In this document: positions 24,423 to 33,580 of the stretch, piece by piece
Numbering within the stretch: position 1 is the stretch's first letter
Layout: every line of letters starts with the position of its first letter
NCBI GenBank assembly: GCA_963747715.1
Contig: CAVVGB010000003.1
Coordinates: 434,001-498,000 of the forward strand
Reading direction: 5' to 3'
Source: CAVVGB01 sp963747715
GTDB taxonomy: Bacteria; Actinomycetota; Thermoleophilia; Gaiellales; Gaiellaceae
DNA: 64,000 nt
Notes under the pieces: generated by a model
Databases searched by the model: none
What the model was told of the DNA's origin: nothing
What the model saw: the letters and a program-made list of their open reading frames with translations, nothing else
Program-made: the position numbers and the translations under genes

Positions 24423-25471
24423 CGGCACTGCAGGCCGTCCTGGAGCAGATCGCCGGCGCCGACGCGGCCGCCGCAGCAGAGGTTCAGCGGGCGCTCGACA
24501 GGAAGACGAAGCCGAGAGGAAGTCTCGGCGAGCTCGAGCGGCTCGTCTGTCGCATCGCTTCGATCCGGCGGACGGCGCACTTGGACCGACCGCGCTCTGC
24601 GCTCGTCGTCGTCGCCGGTGACCACGGAGTCGCCACGGAAGGCGTGAGCGCCTACCCACAGGAAGTGACGCGCCAGATGATGGCCAACTTCGTCGCGGGT
24701 ACGGCGGCGGTGAACGTCCTCGCGCGCGAGTTCGGCACGGCCTTCTACTTGATCGACGCGGGAGTCGCGGGGGAGCCGACCGAAGGGGTTCGCTCGCTCG
24801 GGCTCGGCCCCGGGACTGCGAACTTCGCCGCAGGCCCGGCGATGTCCCGCGAACAGGCCCTCGCCGGGCTCGAGGCCGGCGTTGCCACGGCCGAGCGGCT
24901 CGTGCGCGACGGCTTCGACCTCCTGGCGGTCGGCGACATGGGCATCGGCAACACCACCTCGGCGAGCGCCCTCTGCGCGGCCTTGCTCCCGGCGGCGCCG
25001 GAGGCGGTGTGCGGACGAGGCACGGGCATCGACGACGAGACGCTCGCGCACAAGATCGACGTCGTGAAACGCGCGCTGGAGCGGAACGCTCCCGACCCTG
25101 ACGACCCCGTCGCCGTGCTCGCCGCGCTCGGCGGTTTCGAGATCGCCGTTCTTACGGGCCTCTGCCTCGGCGGTGCGTCGCAGTCGGTTCCCGTCCTGCT
25201 CGACGGCTTCGTGACCGGCGCGGCGGCGCTCGTCGCCGCTCGCCTGGAGCCGCTGGCGGTCGATGCGATGATCGCCTCGCACCGCTCGCCGGAGCCGGGT
25301 CATGCCCTCGTCCTCGCGGAGCTCGGCCTCCGGCCCCTCCTCGACCTCGGCCTGCGCCTCGGAGAGGGGAGCGGCGCGGCGCTCGCTCTGCCCGTCATCC
25401 ACGCCGCGGTCGCGCTCCTGGCCGGCATGGCGACCTTCGAGGAGGCGAACGTCACCGATGCCGGTGTGTAG
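24419..25471 (+). CDS. cobT: Nicotinate-nucleotide--dimethylbenzimidazole phosphoribosyltransferase
   Basis: A 350-aa enzyme that activates the lower-ligand base of cobalamin. DRKTKPRGSLGELE, AGDHGVATEGVSAYP, the GDMGIGNTTSASAL block and the late LRLGEGSGAALAL motif with the catalytic Glu are all present. GTG 24419 overlaps cobU. Together with CobU and CobS it forms the nucleotide-loop assembly route, which allows salvage of cobinamide. Confidence 0.94.
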   Translation: MTALQAVLEQIAGADAAAAAEVQRALDRKTKPRGSLGELERLVCRIASIRRTAHLDRPRSALVVVAGDHGVATEGVSAYPQEVTRQMMANFVAGTAAVNVLAREFGTAFYLIDAGVAGEPTEGVRSLGLGPGTANFAAGPAMSREQALAGLEAGVATAERLVRDGFDLLAVGDMGIGNTTSASALCAALLPAAPEAVCGRGTGIDDETLAHKIDVVKRALERNAPDPDDPVAVLAALGGFEIAVLTGLCLGGASQSVPVLLDGFVTGAAALVAARLEPLAVDAMIASHRSPEPGHALVLAELGLRPLLDLGLRLGEGSGAALALPVIHAAVALLAGMATFEEANVTDAGV

Positions 25472-26210
25472 AGCCGCTCGCGCGGCCGCCGCCGCGCTCA
25501 CCTTCTTGACGATCGTTCCGCTCGGGCGCCGGTACAGGCTGGACGAGCTCGACGTTGCGAGGGGTGCCGTCTTCTTTCCCGTCGTCGGAGCGGGGATCGG
25601 GGCTGCCGTGGGCGTGACGGCCGTCGCGCTCGAGGACGTGCTTCCGGTGTTCGTCGCGGCGGCGCTGGCGATCGCGGTCGAGACGGTTCTCACCGGAGCG
25701 ATTCACGTCGACGCGCTCGCCGACACAGCCGACGGCCTCGGCGCGCGGACGCGCGAGCGCGCGCTGGAGGTCATGCGCGACGCTCACATCGGCGCTTTCG
25801 GCGCAGTCGCGCTCGTGCTCGACCTCGTCGTCAAAGTGGCCGCTGTCGTCGCCGCCCTCGAGCTCGAGCAACCGGTGCTCCTGCTCGTGGGAGCGTGGGC
25901 GGCCGGGCGATCGGCGCCGCTCGCGCTCGCGTTGCTTCCGTACGCGCGGTCTGGACCGGGCAGCGGACGCGCCCTGACCGACGGTGCCCGCACGCCGATA
26001 CTCCTGGCCGGCCTCGTCCTCGGCATCGCCGTCGCGGTGGTCGCGGCCGGTGGCCGCTCGGCGGCGCTGCTCGGCGCGGGGGCCGTGTCCGTGCTCGTGT
26101 GCGCTCTCGTTGCGCGCGCGCGGTTCGGAGGCGTGACCGGCGACGTGCTCGGCGCCGCCGTCGAGATCACGACGACGCTCGGCCTCGTCGGGGCGGTCGC
26201 GACCGCGTGA
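25458..26210 (+). CDS. cobS: Adenosylcobinamide-GDP ribazoletransferase (cobalamin synthase)
   Basis: A 250-aa membrane enzyme that joins AdoCbi-GDP with alpha-ribazole. The N-terminus AAAALTFLTIVPLGRR, the DALADTADGLGARTRERALEVMRD Asp-rich metal site and several hydrophobic segments match the family. ATG 25458 lies 14 nt inside cobT; the longer open frame upstream is a shadow of cobT. The product is membrane-bound. Confidence 0.92.
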   Translation: MPVCRAARAAAAALTFLTIVPLGRRYRLDELDVARGAVFFPVVGAGIGAAVGVTAVALEDVLPVFVAAALAIAVETVLTGAIHVDALADTADGLGARTRERALEVMRDAHIGAFGAVALVLDLVVKVAAVVAALELEQPVLLLVGAWAAGRSAPLALALLPYARSGPGSGRALTDGARTPILLAGLVLGIAVAVVAAGGRSAALLGAGAVSVLVCALVARARFGGVTGDVLGAAVEITTTLGLVGAVATA

Positions 26211-26824
26211 CCACGACGCGGGTCATCCTCGTTCGTCACACCGAGCCCGAGCCCGGCGCGCGTGGACGTTGCTACGGGAGGCTCGACGTCGACCTCTCCG
26301 ACGGCGGGCGCCGCCACGCCGATGCCCTCGGGACCGCCCTTGCCTCATTCGGCGTCGAGGCGCTGTTCTCGAGCCCGCAGCGCCGCGCACTCGAGACTGC
26401 GCGCTTCATCGGCGCGCGTCTCGATCTCGAGCCGACGGAGCACCCAGGGCTTTCGGAGATCGACTTCGGCGAGTTCGAAGGGCGAACGTACGAGGAAATC
26501 GCGGCGAGCGAGCCGGCGCTCTACCGCGCCTGGATGGACACCCCGACGGCCGTCCGCTTTCCGGGAGGAGAGAGCTTCTCTGACCTACGCGCCCGAGTGC
26601 TCGCGGCGCTCGCGGAGATTCGGGCGGCGCATCTCGGCTCGGTCGTCGCGCTGGTCGCGCACGGAGGTGTGATCAGGGCCGTTCTTGCCACGGCGCTCGC
26701 CCTCCCCGACGAGGAGATCTTCAGGCTCCCGCAGGACTACGGGGGCGTGAGCATCGTCGACTTCACCACAGCCGGCGCCGCGGTCCACGCCGTCAACGCG
26801 GATCTCATCCTGACCGCGAGTTAG
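26207..26824 (+). CDS. cobC: Histidine phosphatase, probable alpha-ribazole phosphatase
   Basis: A 205-aa phosphoglycerate-mutase-fold phosphatase. The catalytic motif is LVRHTEPE (RHT instead of RHG), with the second His in VALVAHGGVIRA and acid residue in LSEIDFGEFEGRTYEEI. It overlaps cobS by 4 nt (GTGA). Position in the operon makes alpha-ribazole-phosphate (or cobalamin-phosphate) the likely substrate; by motif alone it could be any PGM-like phosphatase. Confidence 0.85.
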   Translation: MTTTRVILVRHTEPEPGARGRCYGRLDVDLSDGGRRHADALGTALASFGVEALFSSPQRRALETARFIGARLDLEPTEHPGLSEIDFGEFEGRTYEEIAASEPALYRAWMDTPTAVRFPGGESFSDLRARVLAALAEIRAAHLGSVVALVAHGGVIRAVLATALALPDEEIFRLPQDYGGVSIVDFTTAGAAVHAVNADLILTAS

Positions 26825-26835
26825 GTTCTTCCGGA

Positions 26836-28153
26836 ATGGTCTCGTTCGACGAGATCGCGGAGTGGGCTGTCTCGCTGCGGGCCGAGCAGCTGCCTGCCAC
26901 GGTCCGCAAGGCGGCCGCGCGAGAGCGTGACAGTGTGCGCGCCGCCATCGCGGCGGCGTGGCGCACGCGGTCGGGACGCCACTGGGAACGGGTCACGAAT
27001 CCCGGCCACGAGCGCGACGCGGGCCTCTCGGTTCTCCTCGACTACGACGATTACGGCTTTCTCGGTCATCCCGGGCATTCGGCGGCGGTCGTCGCGGGCG
27101 GGCACGAGGAGGCGCACGTCGCCGCCGCGGAGCTCGGCTTGCGGCTCGGGGCCGCCTGCCTGCTCGCCCCCTCGAGCGGCCAGGGTCTGGACCTTCATCC
27201 ACGGGCCGGCAGCGGCGCTCGCGGCCGGCCTGCGCGCCGGGCACGACGCGAAGACGCTCTCGCGCGCGATGGGGCTTGCGTTCCTCGCGCCCTGCTCGCC
27301 GACCTGGGGAGCGCTGCTCGCGACGCAGGCGAAGCCGGCACGCATCGCCGGGCCCGTCGCTGCGGGCCTGCGCGGCGCCGCGCTCGCTGCCGAAGGAGTC
27401 GCCCCGCCGCGCCGCGCTCTCGTCGACGGGCTCGCCGCGGCCAGCTTCGCGCCGCTCCCGAGCCTGCTCGGCGGCCTCGGCGAGCGGTGGCTCGTCTCGA
27501 CGCTCTGCTTCAAGCCGCGGCCGGGCTGCGCCTACCTGCAGGCGGCGCTCGCAGCGTTGGCGGAGCTCGGCCCACTCGAGAGCGACTCGGTCGCGAGCAT
27601 CGAGGTCGACGCCGGCGCCGCGACGCTGACGATGGAGGCGCTGACGCGCCGCGAGGATGCACCGGCGGACGAGCCGGTGGCGACGCAGTTCTCCGTGGAG
27701 CGCTCGCTGCGCGTGGCGCTCGCGTACGGCGACGTCAACCCGCAGACGCTCGAGCGGCCGCTGCCGCCCGGCCCTTCGGTGCGCCTGCGGCACGAGCCGG
27801 AGTTCACGCGCGACACGGTTGCGTCGATCGAGCGCGCCGTGCCGCTTTCTCGCGCGGCGCTGCGCGAGCTCGCGCTCGTCGACTGGCTGAGCGTCTTCGT
27901 CGGCACCTGGAAGAGCTACGGGCGCACGCTGCGCATGTCGCCGCGCGCCTTCGCGGCGCTCCGCCCGCTCAACGCCGAGTGGCGCCTGGGCGACCTCGAG
28001 CTCGTCTTTCCCGCGCGGGTGAAGGTGCGGCTGCGAAACGGCGAGGAGCTCGTCGCCGAGCGGCGCCGCCACCCGGGCCAGGCGGGCGATCCCGACGAAG
28101 AAGTCGATGCGATCATCGCCGCGAAAGGGGCTGCCTATACTCAAGCCGCATGA
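26836..28153 (+). CDS. MmgE/PrpD-family protein (one frameshift)
   Basis: The N-terminus (FDEIAEWAVSLRAEQLPATV, then HPGHSAAVVAGGHEEA) and the remainder in the next frame (VWTFIHGPAAALAAGL to CFKPRPGCAYLQAAL and VDWLSVFVGTWKSYGR) together look like an MmgE/PrpD (2-methylcitrate dehydratase-like) protein of about 438 aa. One extra G near 27182 (GGQ continues as VWTF) causes the break. No other propionate-pathway gene is nearby, so the substrate is open. It starts 12 nt after cobC. Confidence 0.68.
28136..28141 (+). promoter_or_regulatory. -10 box (TATACT), leaderless-type promoter of the CinA-like gene
   Basis: TATACT ends 8 nt before the ATG at 28150. It is the closest to consensus of these hexamers in the window and lies within the end of the MmgE-like gene. 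Confidence 0.5.
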
Positions 28154-28887
28154 GCGACGCGCCCCGTACGGCGGTCGTCCTGACCGTCGGCAACGAGCTT
28201 CTGTCCGGGGACGTCGACGACACGAACGCGCCCTGGCTCTGCCGCCGCCTGGCGGGCCTCGGGGTCGAGGTGAAGCTGATCGCCTCCGTTCGCGACGACA
28301 TCGAAGAGATCGCTGCCTTCCTCTGCGCCGAGCGGCCGCGCGCTGACTACGTCTTCGTGACCGGCGGGCTCGGCGGCACGCCGGACGACATCACGCGCGA
28401 GGCTGTCGCCGCGGCCTTCAGCGTCAACTGCGTCGAGATCGCGGACGTCGCCGCTTCGCTTCGCGCCCGCTTCGAGCCGCGTGGGCTCGGCGACTACGCG
28501 GCCCGGTGGGCGCAGCTTCCCGACGGCTCGCAGCCGATCCCCAACCCACTCGGCGGCGCGCCCGGCTTCAGCATCGAGAACGTGTACGTCTTCCCCGGGC
28601 TACCGCCCGAGATGGAGGCGATGTTCGACTCGATCGCCGAGCGCTTCCAGGGCCGCCCGATCGCGTCGTGGCGCAGAAGCTATCGGACTGGGGAGGGGCA
28701 GATCGTGCGCGTGCTCGAAGAAGCGGTGCGCCGTCATCCGCAGGTCACCGTCGGCAGCTACCCGCGCTTTCTCTCCGACGGGCCGGAGGTCGAGGTCGTG
28801 CTGAAGTCGAGCGACGGCGACGCGCTTCAGGAGGCGGCGCAGTGGGTCGAAGGCGCGCTCGAGGAAATCAGCAGCCGAGGTCGCTGA
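28150..28887 (+). CDS. CinA N-terminal-type (molybdopterin-binding fold) protein
   Basis: A 245-aa protein with the MoCF-biosynthesis fold: TVGNELLSGDVDDTNAPWLCRRLAGLG at the start and VFVTGGLGGTPDDITREAVAAAF, the metal/pterin-type loop. FPGLPPEMEAMF is also typical of CinA. The C-terminal nicotinamide-nucleotide deamidase domain of full CinA is absent, so this is the short form. CinA-type domains are linked to ADP-ribose pyrophosphatase activity in some relatives; here that is inference. Confidence 0.85.
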   Translation: MSDAPRTAVVLTVGNELLSGDVDDTNAPWLCRRLAGLGVEVKLIASVRDDIEEIAAFLCAERPRADYVFVTGGLGGTPDDITREAVAAAFSVNCVEIADVAASLRARFEPRGLGDYAARWAQLPDGSQPIPNPLGGAPGFSIENVYVFPGLPPEMEAMFDSIAERFQGRPIASWRRSYRTGEGQIVRVLEEAVRRHPQVTVGSYPRFLSDGPEVEVVLKSSDGDALQEAAQWVEGALEEISSRGR

Positions 28888-28910
28888 GCTCGATCCCGGA
28901 AAGCCCCGGG

Positions 28911-28916
28911 TAGCAT
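28911..28916 (+). promoter_or_regulatory. -10 box (TAGCAT), leaderless-type promoter of the helicase gene
   Basis: TAGCAT ends 6 nt before the GTG at 28923 in the 35-nt gap after the CinA-like gene. Confidence 0.45.
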
Positions 28917-28922
28917 CGAAGC

Positions 28923-31073
28923 GTGGCCGTCTCCTCGCCCGAGACCTACCTTGCCGACCTCAATCCCGCGCAGCGTGAGGCGGTCCTCGCGACCGAGGGG
29001 CCGGTCCTCGTCGTCGCCGGAGCTGGCTCCGGGAAGACGCGCGTACTGACGCATCGCATCGCTCATCTGGTCTCAGCGTGTGGCGTGAAGCCGAACGAGA
29101 TCCTCGCGATCACCTTCACGAACAAGGCCGCCAACGAGATGAAGACGCGCCTCGAGGGGATCCTCGGCGACACCGCGCGGCGCATGTGGGTGATGACCTT
29201 CCATGCCGCGTGCGGGCGCATCCTGCGCCGCGAGGCCCCGCGGCTCGGCTACCGGTCGAACTTCACGATCTACGACCAGGCCGACCAGGTGCGCCTCGCG
29301 AAGGCGTGCCTGGAGGAGCTCGACCGCGACCCGAAGCGCTTCCCGCCACGCGGCATCCACTCGCAGATCTCGATGGCGAAGAACCAGCTCGTCAGCCCCG
29401 ACGAGTACAGGCAACGCGTCAATTCCTTCTACGACCAGACCGTCGCGGACGTGTACGACGCGTACCAGCGCCGGCTGTTCGCCTCGAACGCAGTCGACTT
29501 CGACGACCTGCTCATGCTGACGGTCGAGGTGCTCGAGCGGTTCCCGGAGGCGCTCACTCGCTGGCAGAAGGCGTTCCGCTACGTCCTCGTCGACGAGTAC
29601 CAGGACACGAACCACGCGCAGTACCGGCTGCTCCAGCTCTTGGCCGGCAAGCACGGGAACGTGTTCGCGGTCGGAGACCCCGACCAGTCCGTGTATGGAT
29701 TTCGCGGAGCAGACATCCGCAACATCCTCGAGTACGAACGCGACTTCGGCGGCGCCAAGGTAATCGCCCTCGAGCAGAACTACCGCTCGACGAACGCGGT
29801 CCTGCGCACCGCCAACGCGGTCATCGCGAACAACCGCGAGCGCAAGCCGAAGAATCTGTGGAGCGAGCTCGGCGACGGCGATCCGGTACGAGTGGTCGAG
29901 GTGGAGGACGAGCACGCCGAGGCGCGCTTCGTCGCCGCTGAGATCGCGGCGCTCGCGGAGGAGGGGTTCGCCGGCTCCGAGATCGCCGTCTTCTACCGGA
30001 CGAACGCGCAGTCGCGCGTCCTCGAGGACGTCCTCGTCCGCCAGGAGGTTCCCTACCAGGTGATCGGCGGCCCTCGCTTCTACGAGCGCGCCGAGATCAA
30101 AGACGCGATCGCGTACCTGCAGGTGATCGACAACGCGTACGACGCGGTCTCGCTCGCGCGCATCGCCAACCGTCCGCGCCGGGGGATCGGCGACTCCTCG
30201 CTCGCACGGCTCGCCTCCTTCGCCGATGCGCAAGGGATTTCCGTGTGGGAGGCGCTCGCGCGTCCCGACGAGGCCGGCGTCGGCGCCGCGCCGCTCAAGG
30301 CCGTGCAGCGCTTCCGTGGCCTGCTCGAGTCCCTGATGGCGGGAGCGCTCGAGCTGTCGGTCCTCGAGCTCGTCGAGCGCGTGCTGGAGCGCAGCGGCTA
30401 CCTCGAGGCGCTCGAGGCCGAGCGGACGATCGAGGCGCAAGGGCGCATGGAGAACCTCATGGAGCTCGTCGGTGTCGCGCGCGAGTACCAGGAGACGGCG
30501 GCGGAGCCGAGCCTGTCGGAGTTCCTGCAGCAGATCTCGCTCTACTCGGACCAGGACGCGCTGGCGGAGGAGCAGAGCCTCGTGACGCTCATGACCCTCC
30601 ACAACGCGAAGGGGCTCGAGTTTCGTGCCGTCTTCCTGATCGGGATGGAGGAGGGCGTCTTCCCGCACTCGCGCTCGCTCGAGGAACAGGGGCTCGAGGA
30701 AGAGCGGCGGCTCTGCTACGTGGGCCTCACGCGCGCGAAAGAGCGTCTCGCGCTCACGCACGCGGCCGCACGGTCGCTGTGGGGCTCGCGCGGCTACAAC
30801 CTGCCGAGCCGCTTCCTCGACGAGCTCCCGCAGGAGGAAATCGAGCGCGACCGCCTGCGGCCGGCGTCGTGGTCGGGCTACGGCTCGCCGACGGTGAAGC
30901 CGAAGCGCTCGTTCCCGGAGCTCTCGACCGGCGACACCGTCCGGCATTCCACACTTGGCGAGGGCATCGTCACCCGCATCGAAGCCGACGGCGTCGTCAC
31001 GGTCCGGTTCGCCGACGACGGCGTCGAGCGGCGGCTCATGCTCGACTACGCCCCGCTCGAGCGCGTCGGATGA
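28923..31073 (+). CDS. pcrA: ATP-dependent DNA helicase, PcrA/UvrD family
   Basis: A 716-aa superfamily 1A 3'-5' helicase. Motif I is AGAGSGKTR near residue 32, motif Ia ITFTNKAANEMK, motif II VDEYQDTN, motif III GDPDQSVYGFRGA, motif IV EQNYRS, motif V TLHNAKGLEF and motif VI YVGLTRAKERL. All seven are intact. The C-terminus has a basic linker and a Tudor-like STGDTVRHSTLGEGIVTRIE segment, as in PcrA that contacts RNA polymerase. Works in nucleotide-excision repair and plasmid-type replication. Confidence 0.95.
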   Translation: MAVSSPETYLADLNPAQREAVLATEGPVLVVAGAGSGKTRVLTHRIAHLVSACGVKPNEILAITFTNKAANEMKTRLEGILGDTARRMWVMTFHAACGRILRREAPRLGYRSNFTIYDQADQVRLAKACLEELDRDPKRFPPRGIHSQISMAKNQLVSPDEYRQRVNSFYDQTVADVYDAYQRRLFASNAVDFDDLLMLTVEVLERFPEALTRWQKAFRYVLVDEYQDTNHAQYRLLQLLAGKHGNVFAVGDPDQSVYGFRGADIRNILEYERDFGGAKVIALEQNYRSTNAVLRTANAVIANNRERKPKNLWSELGDGDPVRVVEVEDEHAEARFVAAEIAALAEEGFAGSEIAVFYRTNAQSRVLEDVLVRQEVPYQVIGGPRFYERAEIKDAIAYLQVIDNAYDAVSLARIANRPRRGIGDSSLARLASFADAQGISVWEALARPDEAGVGAAPLKAVQRFRGLLESLMAGALELSVLELVERVLERSGYLEALEAERTIEAQGRMENLMELVGVAREYQETAAEPSLSEFLQQISLYSDQDALAEEQSLVTLMTLHNAKGLEFRAVFLIGMEEGVFPHSRSLEEQGLEEERRLCYVGLTRAKERLALTHAAARSLWGSRGYNLPSRFLDELPQEEIERDRLRPASWSGYGSPTVKPKRSFPELSTGDTVRHSTLGEGIVTRIEADGVVTVRFADDGVERRLMLDYAPLERVG

Positions 31074-31117
31074 CCGACGCCGGGACCGAGAACCTCCGGT
31101 AGACACAAATTTCTTAC

Positions 31118-31141
31118 AGCCTGCTCATTTGCAGGGCTTTT
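31118..31141 (+). terminator. Probable rho-independent terminator after the helicase
   Basis: AGCCTGC (31118-31124) pairs with GCAGGGCT (31131-31138) with one bulged G, loop TCATTT, followed by TTTT (31138-31141). It lies about 45 nt after the stop codon. Confidence 0.55.
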
Positions 31142-31189
31142 GTGGATAAGTCCCCCCAGGCGGGGGATTCCTCGTCCGGGGGAGGCGGA

Positions 31190-31195
31190 TACGGT
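31190..31195 (+). promoter_or_regulatory. -10 box (TACGGT), leaderless-type promoter of the M23 peptidase
   Basis: TACGGT ends 8 nt before the GTG at 31204. Confidence 0.4.
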
Positions 31196-31203
31196 GGGCC
31201 TTC

Positions 31204-31713
31204 GTGTTCGCTCGCAAGGCCCTTGTCGGGGGCCTGGTCGCAGCGGCGCTCTTCCCCACGTCAGCAGCCGCCCGGATCCCCGACTACGTCCTTTTGCCGC
31301 CGAAAGAGCCGCCGGCGCGCTTCGGCATGCCGCTCAAAGGCCTCAACTACTGGGACTACGGGATGCGGTGGGGTCGAATGCACCGCGGCACGGACATCGC
31401 CGTCCTCGGCGGGCACGATCTCATCCGCGCCCCTCTGGCGGGGAAGGTCACCCACGTCGGGTGGCTGAACAACTACTCCGGTTACGGCTTCGTGGTCAAG
31501 GTTCGCCATGACTACGGCCTGGTCACGATGTACGCGCACCTCGACAGCTCTTCGGTGCGTCCGGGTCAGTGGGTGGAGAAGGGACAGATCCTGGGCCACG
31601 CCGGCTGCACGGGCTCGTGCACCGGCGAGCATCTGCACTTCGAAGTGACTCTGCGGGGCAAGCTCCAGAACCCCCGCGACTTCATAGGCAAACGCTTCCC
31701 TCCGCTAAACTAG
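31204..31713 (+). CDS. Secreted M23 (LytM-type) peptidase
   Basis: A 169-aa exported protein with a signal peptide (ALVGGLVAAALFPTSAAA). The LytM zinc site is complete: His60-x3-Asp64 (HRGTD) and His143-x-His145 (HLHFEV). It would cleave peptide cross-links in peptidoglycan. The disulfide-like pair in GHAGCTGSCTGEH precedes the HxH motif. There is no separate cell-wall-binding domain. It is the last gene before tRNA-Val. Confidence 0.92.
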   Translation: MFARKALVGGLVAAALFPTSAAARIPDYVLLPPKEPPARFGMPLKGLNYWDYGMRWGRMHRGTDIAVLGGHDLIRAPLAGKVTHVGWLNNYSGYGFVVKVRHDYGLVTMYAHLDSSSVRPGQWVEKGQILGHAGCTGSCTGEHLHFEVTLRGKLQNPRDFIGKRFPPLN

Positions 31714-31721
31714 CCCTCCCA

Positions 31722-31794
31722 GGGCGGTTAGCTCAGTTGGGAGAGCACCAGCTCGACAAGCTGGGGGTCACTGGTTCGAGCCCAGTACCGCCCA
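31722..31794 (+). tRNA. tRNA-Val (GAC anticodon)
   Basis: A standard cloverleaf: acceptor GGGCGGT/ACCGCCC, D arm with GTTAGCTCAGTTGG, anticodon stem CCAGC/GCTGG around loop TCGACAA (anticodon GAC), and T arm ACTGG-TTCGAGC-CCAGT. Discriminator A at 31794; after it the sequence is CCT, so the terminal CCA is not encoded. It lies 8 nt after the M23 gene and is followed by a terminator. Confidence 0.97.
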
Positions 31795-31802
31795 CCTCGA
31801 TC

Positions 31803-31826
31803 AAAGCCCTGCTCTAGAGGGCTTTT
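31803..31826 (+). terminator. Rho-independent terminator of tRNA-Val
   Basis: AAAGCCCT (31803-31810) pairs perfectly with AGGGCTTT (31818-31825), followed by a T run. Loop of 7 nt. Downstream to 32060 I see no gene. Confidence 0.85.
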
Positions 31827-32060
31827 CGCGTCTCGCGGAGGCGTCGGGCCCGGAGGCCGAGCGGAGCGGCAAGGAAATGGCAATAACCGATGGCCTTCGC
31901 CCATCGTCGCCTCCGGCTGGTCACCCCCGAGCGGCGGGCGACGACCTCCGTGGCGTCTAGGCTCGTGCCGGCTGTGAGGCGACCTCCGACCCCTGTGTAT
32001 TACGTCTCGCGGCGATGCCGCGCTCGCACACCCTCGCGAGCGCTGCAGCTCCGTCTTTCA

Positions 32061-32630
32061 TCACCAGAGCTTGTCGATCGCTCCTGAGTACAGTTCGATC
32101 CGGGCCCCAACGAAGTCCATCTTCGCCGCCCTGGCTCTTTCCGAGAAGAGCGCCGCGAGTGTGACCTTGTCGAACTGGTCGCTCGGGAACGGCTCCTCCC
32201 GCGTCCCTCCGACGAGCACGGTCCCCGGCAAATGCTCCCACCCGGCCCGTTCGTAGAACCTCTTCAGATGGCTGTCGCACGTGAAGATGCCGAGGTCGAC
32301 TCCATTCGACGCCATCGTCTCGCGGGCTACACGGGCAAGCGCACGCCCGTGGCCCTGCCCACGCACGCCCTCATCGGTCACCATCGCGCTGATTCCACTC
32401 GCGGCATAGGTCTCACCTGCGAGAGTGACGTCCTTCGACAGGATGTCGAGGGCTGAGAGCACGCTGCCGCCGTCGTCCAGGAGGAGGAGCGAGATCGGGT
32501 CCAGCGACGGATCGTGCCACGGCGCTGGGTCGAGCGGCTGGCCCGAGGGCCACGCCTGCTCCTGCAGCGCCATCATCTGCCGGCGAAGCTCGCGCGGCAC
32601 GTCTGCCTCCGGATACGAAACGACGCGCAT
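32061..32630 (-). CDS. GNAT-family N-acetyltransferase
   Basis: A 189-aa GNAT enzyme. The acetyl-CoA loop is recognisable in MVTDEGVRGQGHGRALARVAR (RGQGHGRAL is the R/Q-x-x-G-x-G/A motif), followed by IFTCDSHLKRFYERAGWE. The domain order recalls aminoglycoside 2'-N-acetyltransferase-like proteins, but a drug-resistance role cannot be claimed. ATG 32630. Its 5' neighbour is divergent (hlyIII). Substrate unknown. Confidence 0.82.
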   Translation of the reverse strand: MRVVSYPEADVPRELRRQMMALQEQAWPSGQPLDPAPWHDPSLDPISLLLLDDGGSVLSALDILSKDVTLAGETYAASGISAMVTDEGVRGQGHGRALARVARETMASNGVDLGIFTCDSHLKRFYERAGWEHLPGTVLVGGTREEPFPSDQFDKVTLAALFSERARAAKMDFVGARIELYSGAIDKLW

Positions 32631-32887
32631 CGCATGAGTCTTTCAGGCCGCGGCTGCAGGCAGGGGCCGGCCGCGAAGAGAGACGAGGACAGGGGCTCGA
32701 TCTCTGAACTAACGACTCCCTACACGACCATGCGCCAAGACTTGCGCAAGGCAGAGCTGGCGTCTACTGGCCAAAAGTTGCGTGTCCGTTTCGCCCACCG
32801 AGGCCCTTGCCGAACTCTCAGCCACCGACCCTTACTTGGGGCCGGCCGGTTGGCCGCTGGTCCCTCGCGCTGCGTCGGCGACCTACG

Positions 32888-32893
32888 TACAGT
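32888..32893 (+). promoter_or_regulatory. -10 box (TACAGT), leaderless-type promoter of the HlyIII gene
   Basis: TACAGT ends 6 nt before ATG 32900. It supports this start over an in-frame start 31 codons upstream, whose extra residues look non-coding. Confidence 0.5.
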
Positions 32894-32899
32894 GCGGCG

Positions 32900-33547
32900 A
32901 TGGTTCCGCAACCTCGCGTCAAGCCGAAGCTGCGGGGAGTGTTCCACGAGTTCGGGTTCTACGCATCCATCGCCTTCGGCCTGCCGCTTGTGCTGACGGC
33001 CGACCCTGGCAGGGCTCGGGTGGCCGCGATCGTGTTCTCGAGTTGCCTCGTCGGCTGCTTCGGGGCGAGCGCGGTCTATCACCGGCCGATGTGGACCCCG
33101 AAGGTGCGATCGTGGCTGGCGCGGCTCGACCATGCGGGTGTTTATTTGCTCATCGCCGGGACGTATACGCCGTTCGGTCTGCTGGTCATGTCGAAGGGGT
33201 GGGCGGTGCCGGTGCTGGCGGTCGTCTGGAGCGGCGCAGTCGCCGCGATCCTGCTCAAGCTCTTCTGGGTGCGTGCGCCCAAGTGGCTTTCGGTCGCCAT
33301 CGGTCTCGGTCTCGGATGGATCGGCGTAATCGCCTTCTCACAGCTCTTGAAGGTCCAAGTCGTCGGCCTGATTCTCGTCGTTGCTGGCGGACTCCTGTAT
33401 TCGGCAGGTGCGATCGTTTATGCGCGACGCCGCCCCGACCCCGCACCACATGTCTTCGGCTACCACGAGCTCTTCCATGTGTTCACGCTCGCCGCCGCCA
33501 GCTGCCAGTTCGCAGCGATCGCGTTCTTCGTCCTCCCTCGCAGCTGA
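32900..33547 (+). CDS. HlyIII/PAQR-family membrane protein (YqfA/TrhA-like)
   Basis: A 215-aa protein with seven hydrophobic segments. The family motifs are HEFGFYAS at the N-terminus, SAVYHR after helix 2, and FGYHELFHVFTLAAA at the C-terminus, giving the cluster of His ligands that binds metal in PAQR-type proteins. Named hemolysin III historically; a channel or hydrolase role is unproven. It is intact and expressed alone. Confidence 0.9.
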   Translation: MVPQPRVKPKLRGVFHEFGFYASIAFGLPLVLTADPGRARVAAIVFSSCLVGCFGASAVYHRPMWTPKVRSWLARLDHAGVYLLIAGTYTPFGLLVMSKGWAVPVLAVVWSGAVAAILLKLFWVRAPKWLSVAIGLGLGWIGVIAFSQLLKVQVVGLILVVAGGLLYSAGAIVYARRRPDPAPHVFGYHELFHVFTLAAASCQFAAIAFFVLPRS

Positions 33548-33580
33548 GCGAGAGGCTCGGCAGGCCGCGCCGGCCCTCTC

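Noticed and set aside
31118..31203. c-di-AMP (ydaO-type) riboswitch before the M23 peptidase
   Set aside because: Such riboswitches often precede cell-wall hydrolases, but none of the conserved aptamer blocks is seen; the hairpin looks like a terminator of the upstream gene.
32061..32630. Calling the GNAT gene an aminoglycoside resistance gene
   Set aside because: Only the general GNAT acetyl-CoA motif is clear; antibiotic-binding residues cannot be recognised by eye.
32881..33547. A longer start for the HlyIII protein at 32807
   Set aside because: The extra 31 residues are not conserved and the -10 box at 32888 sits within them.
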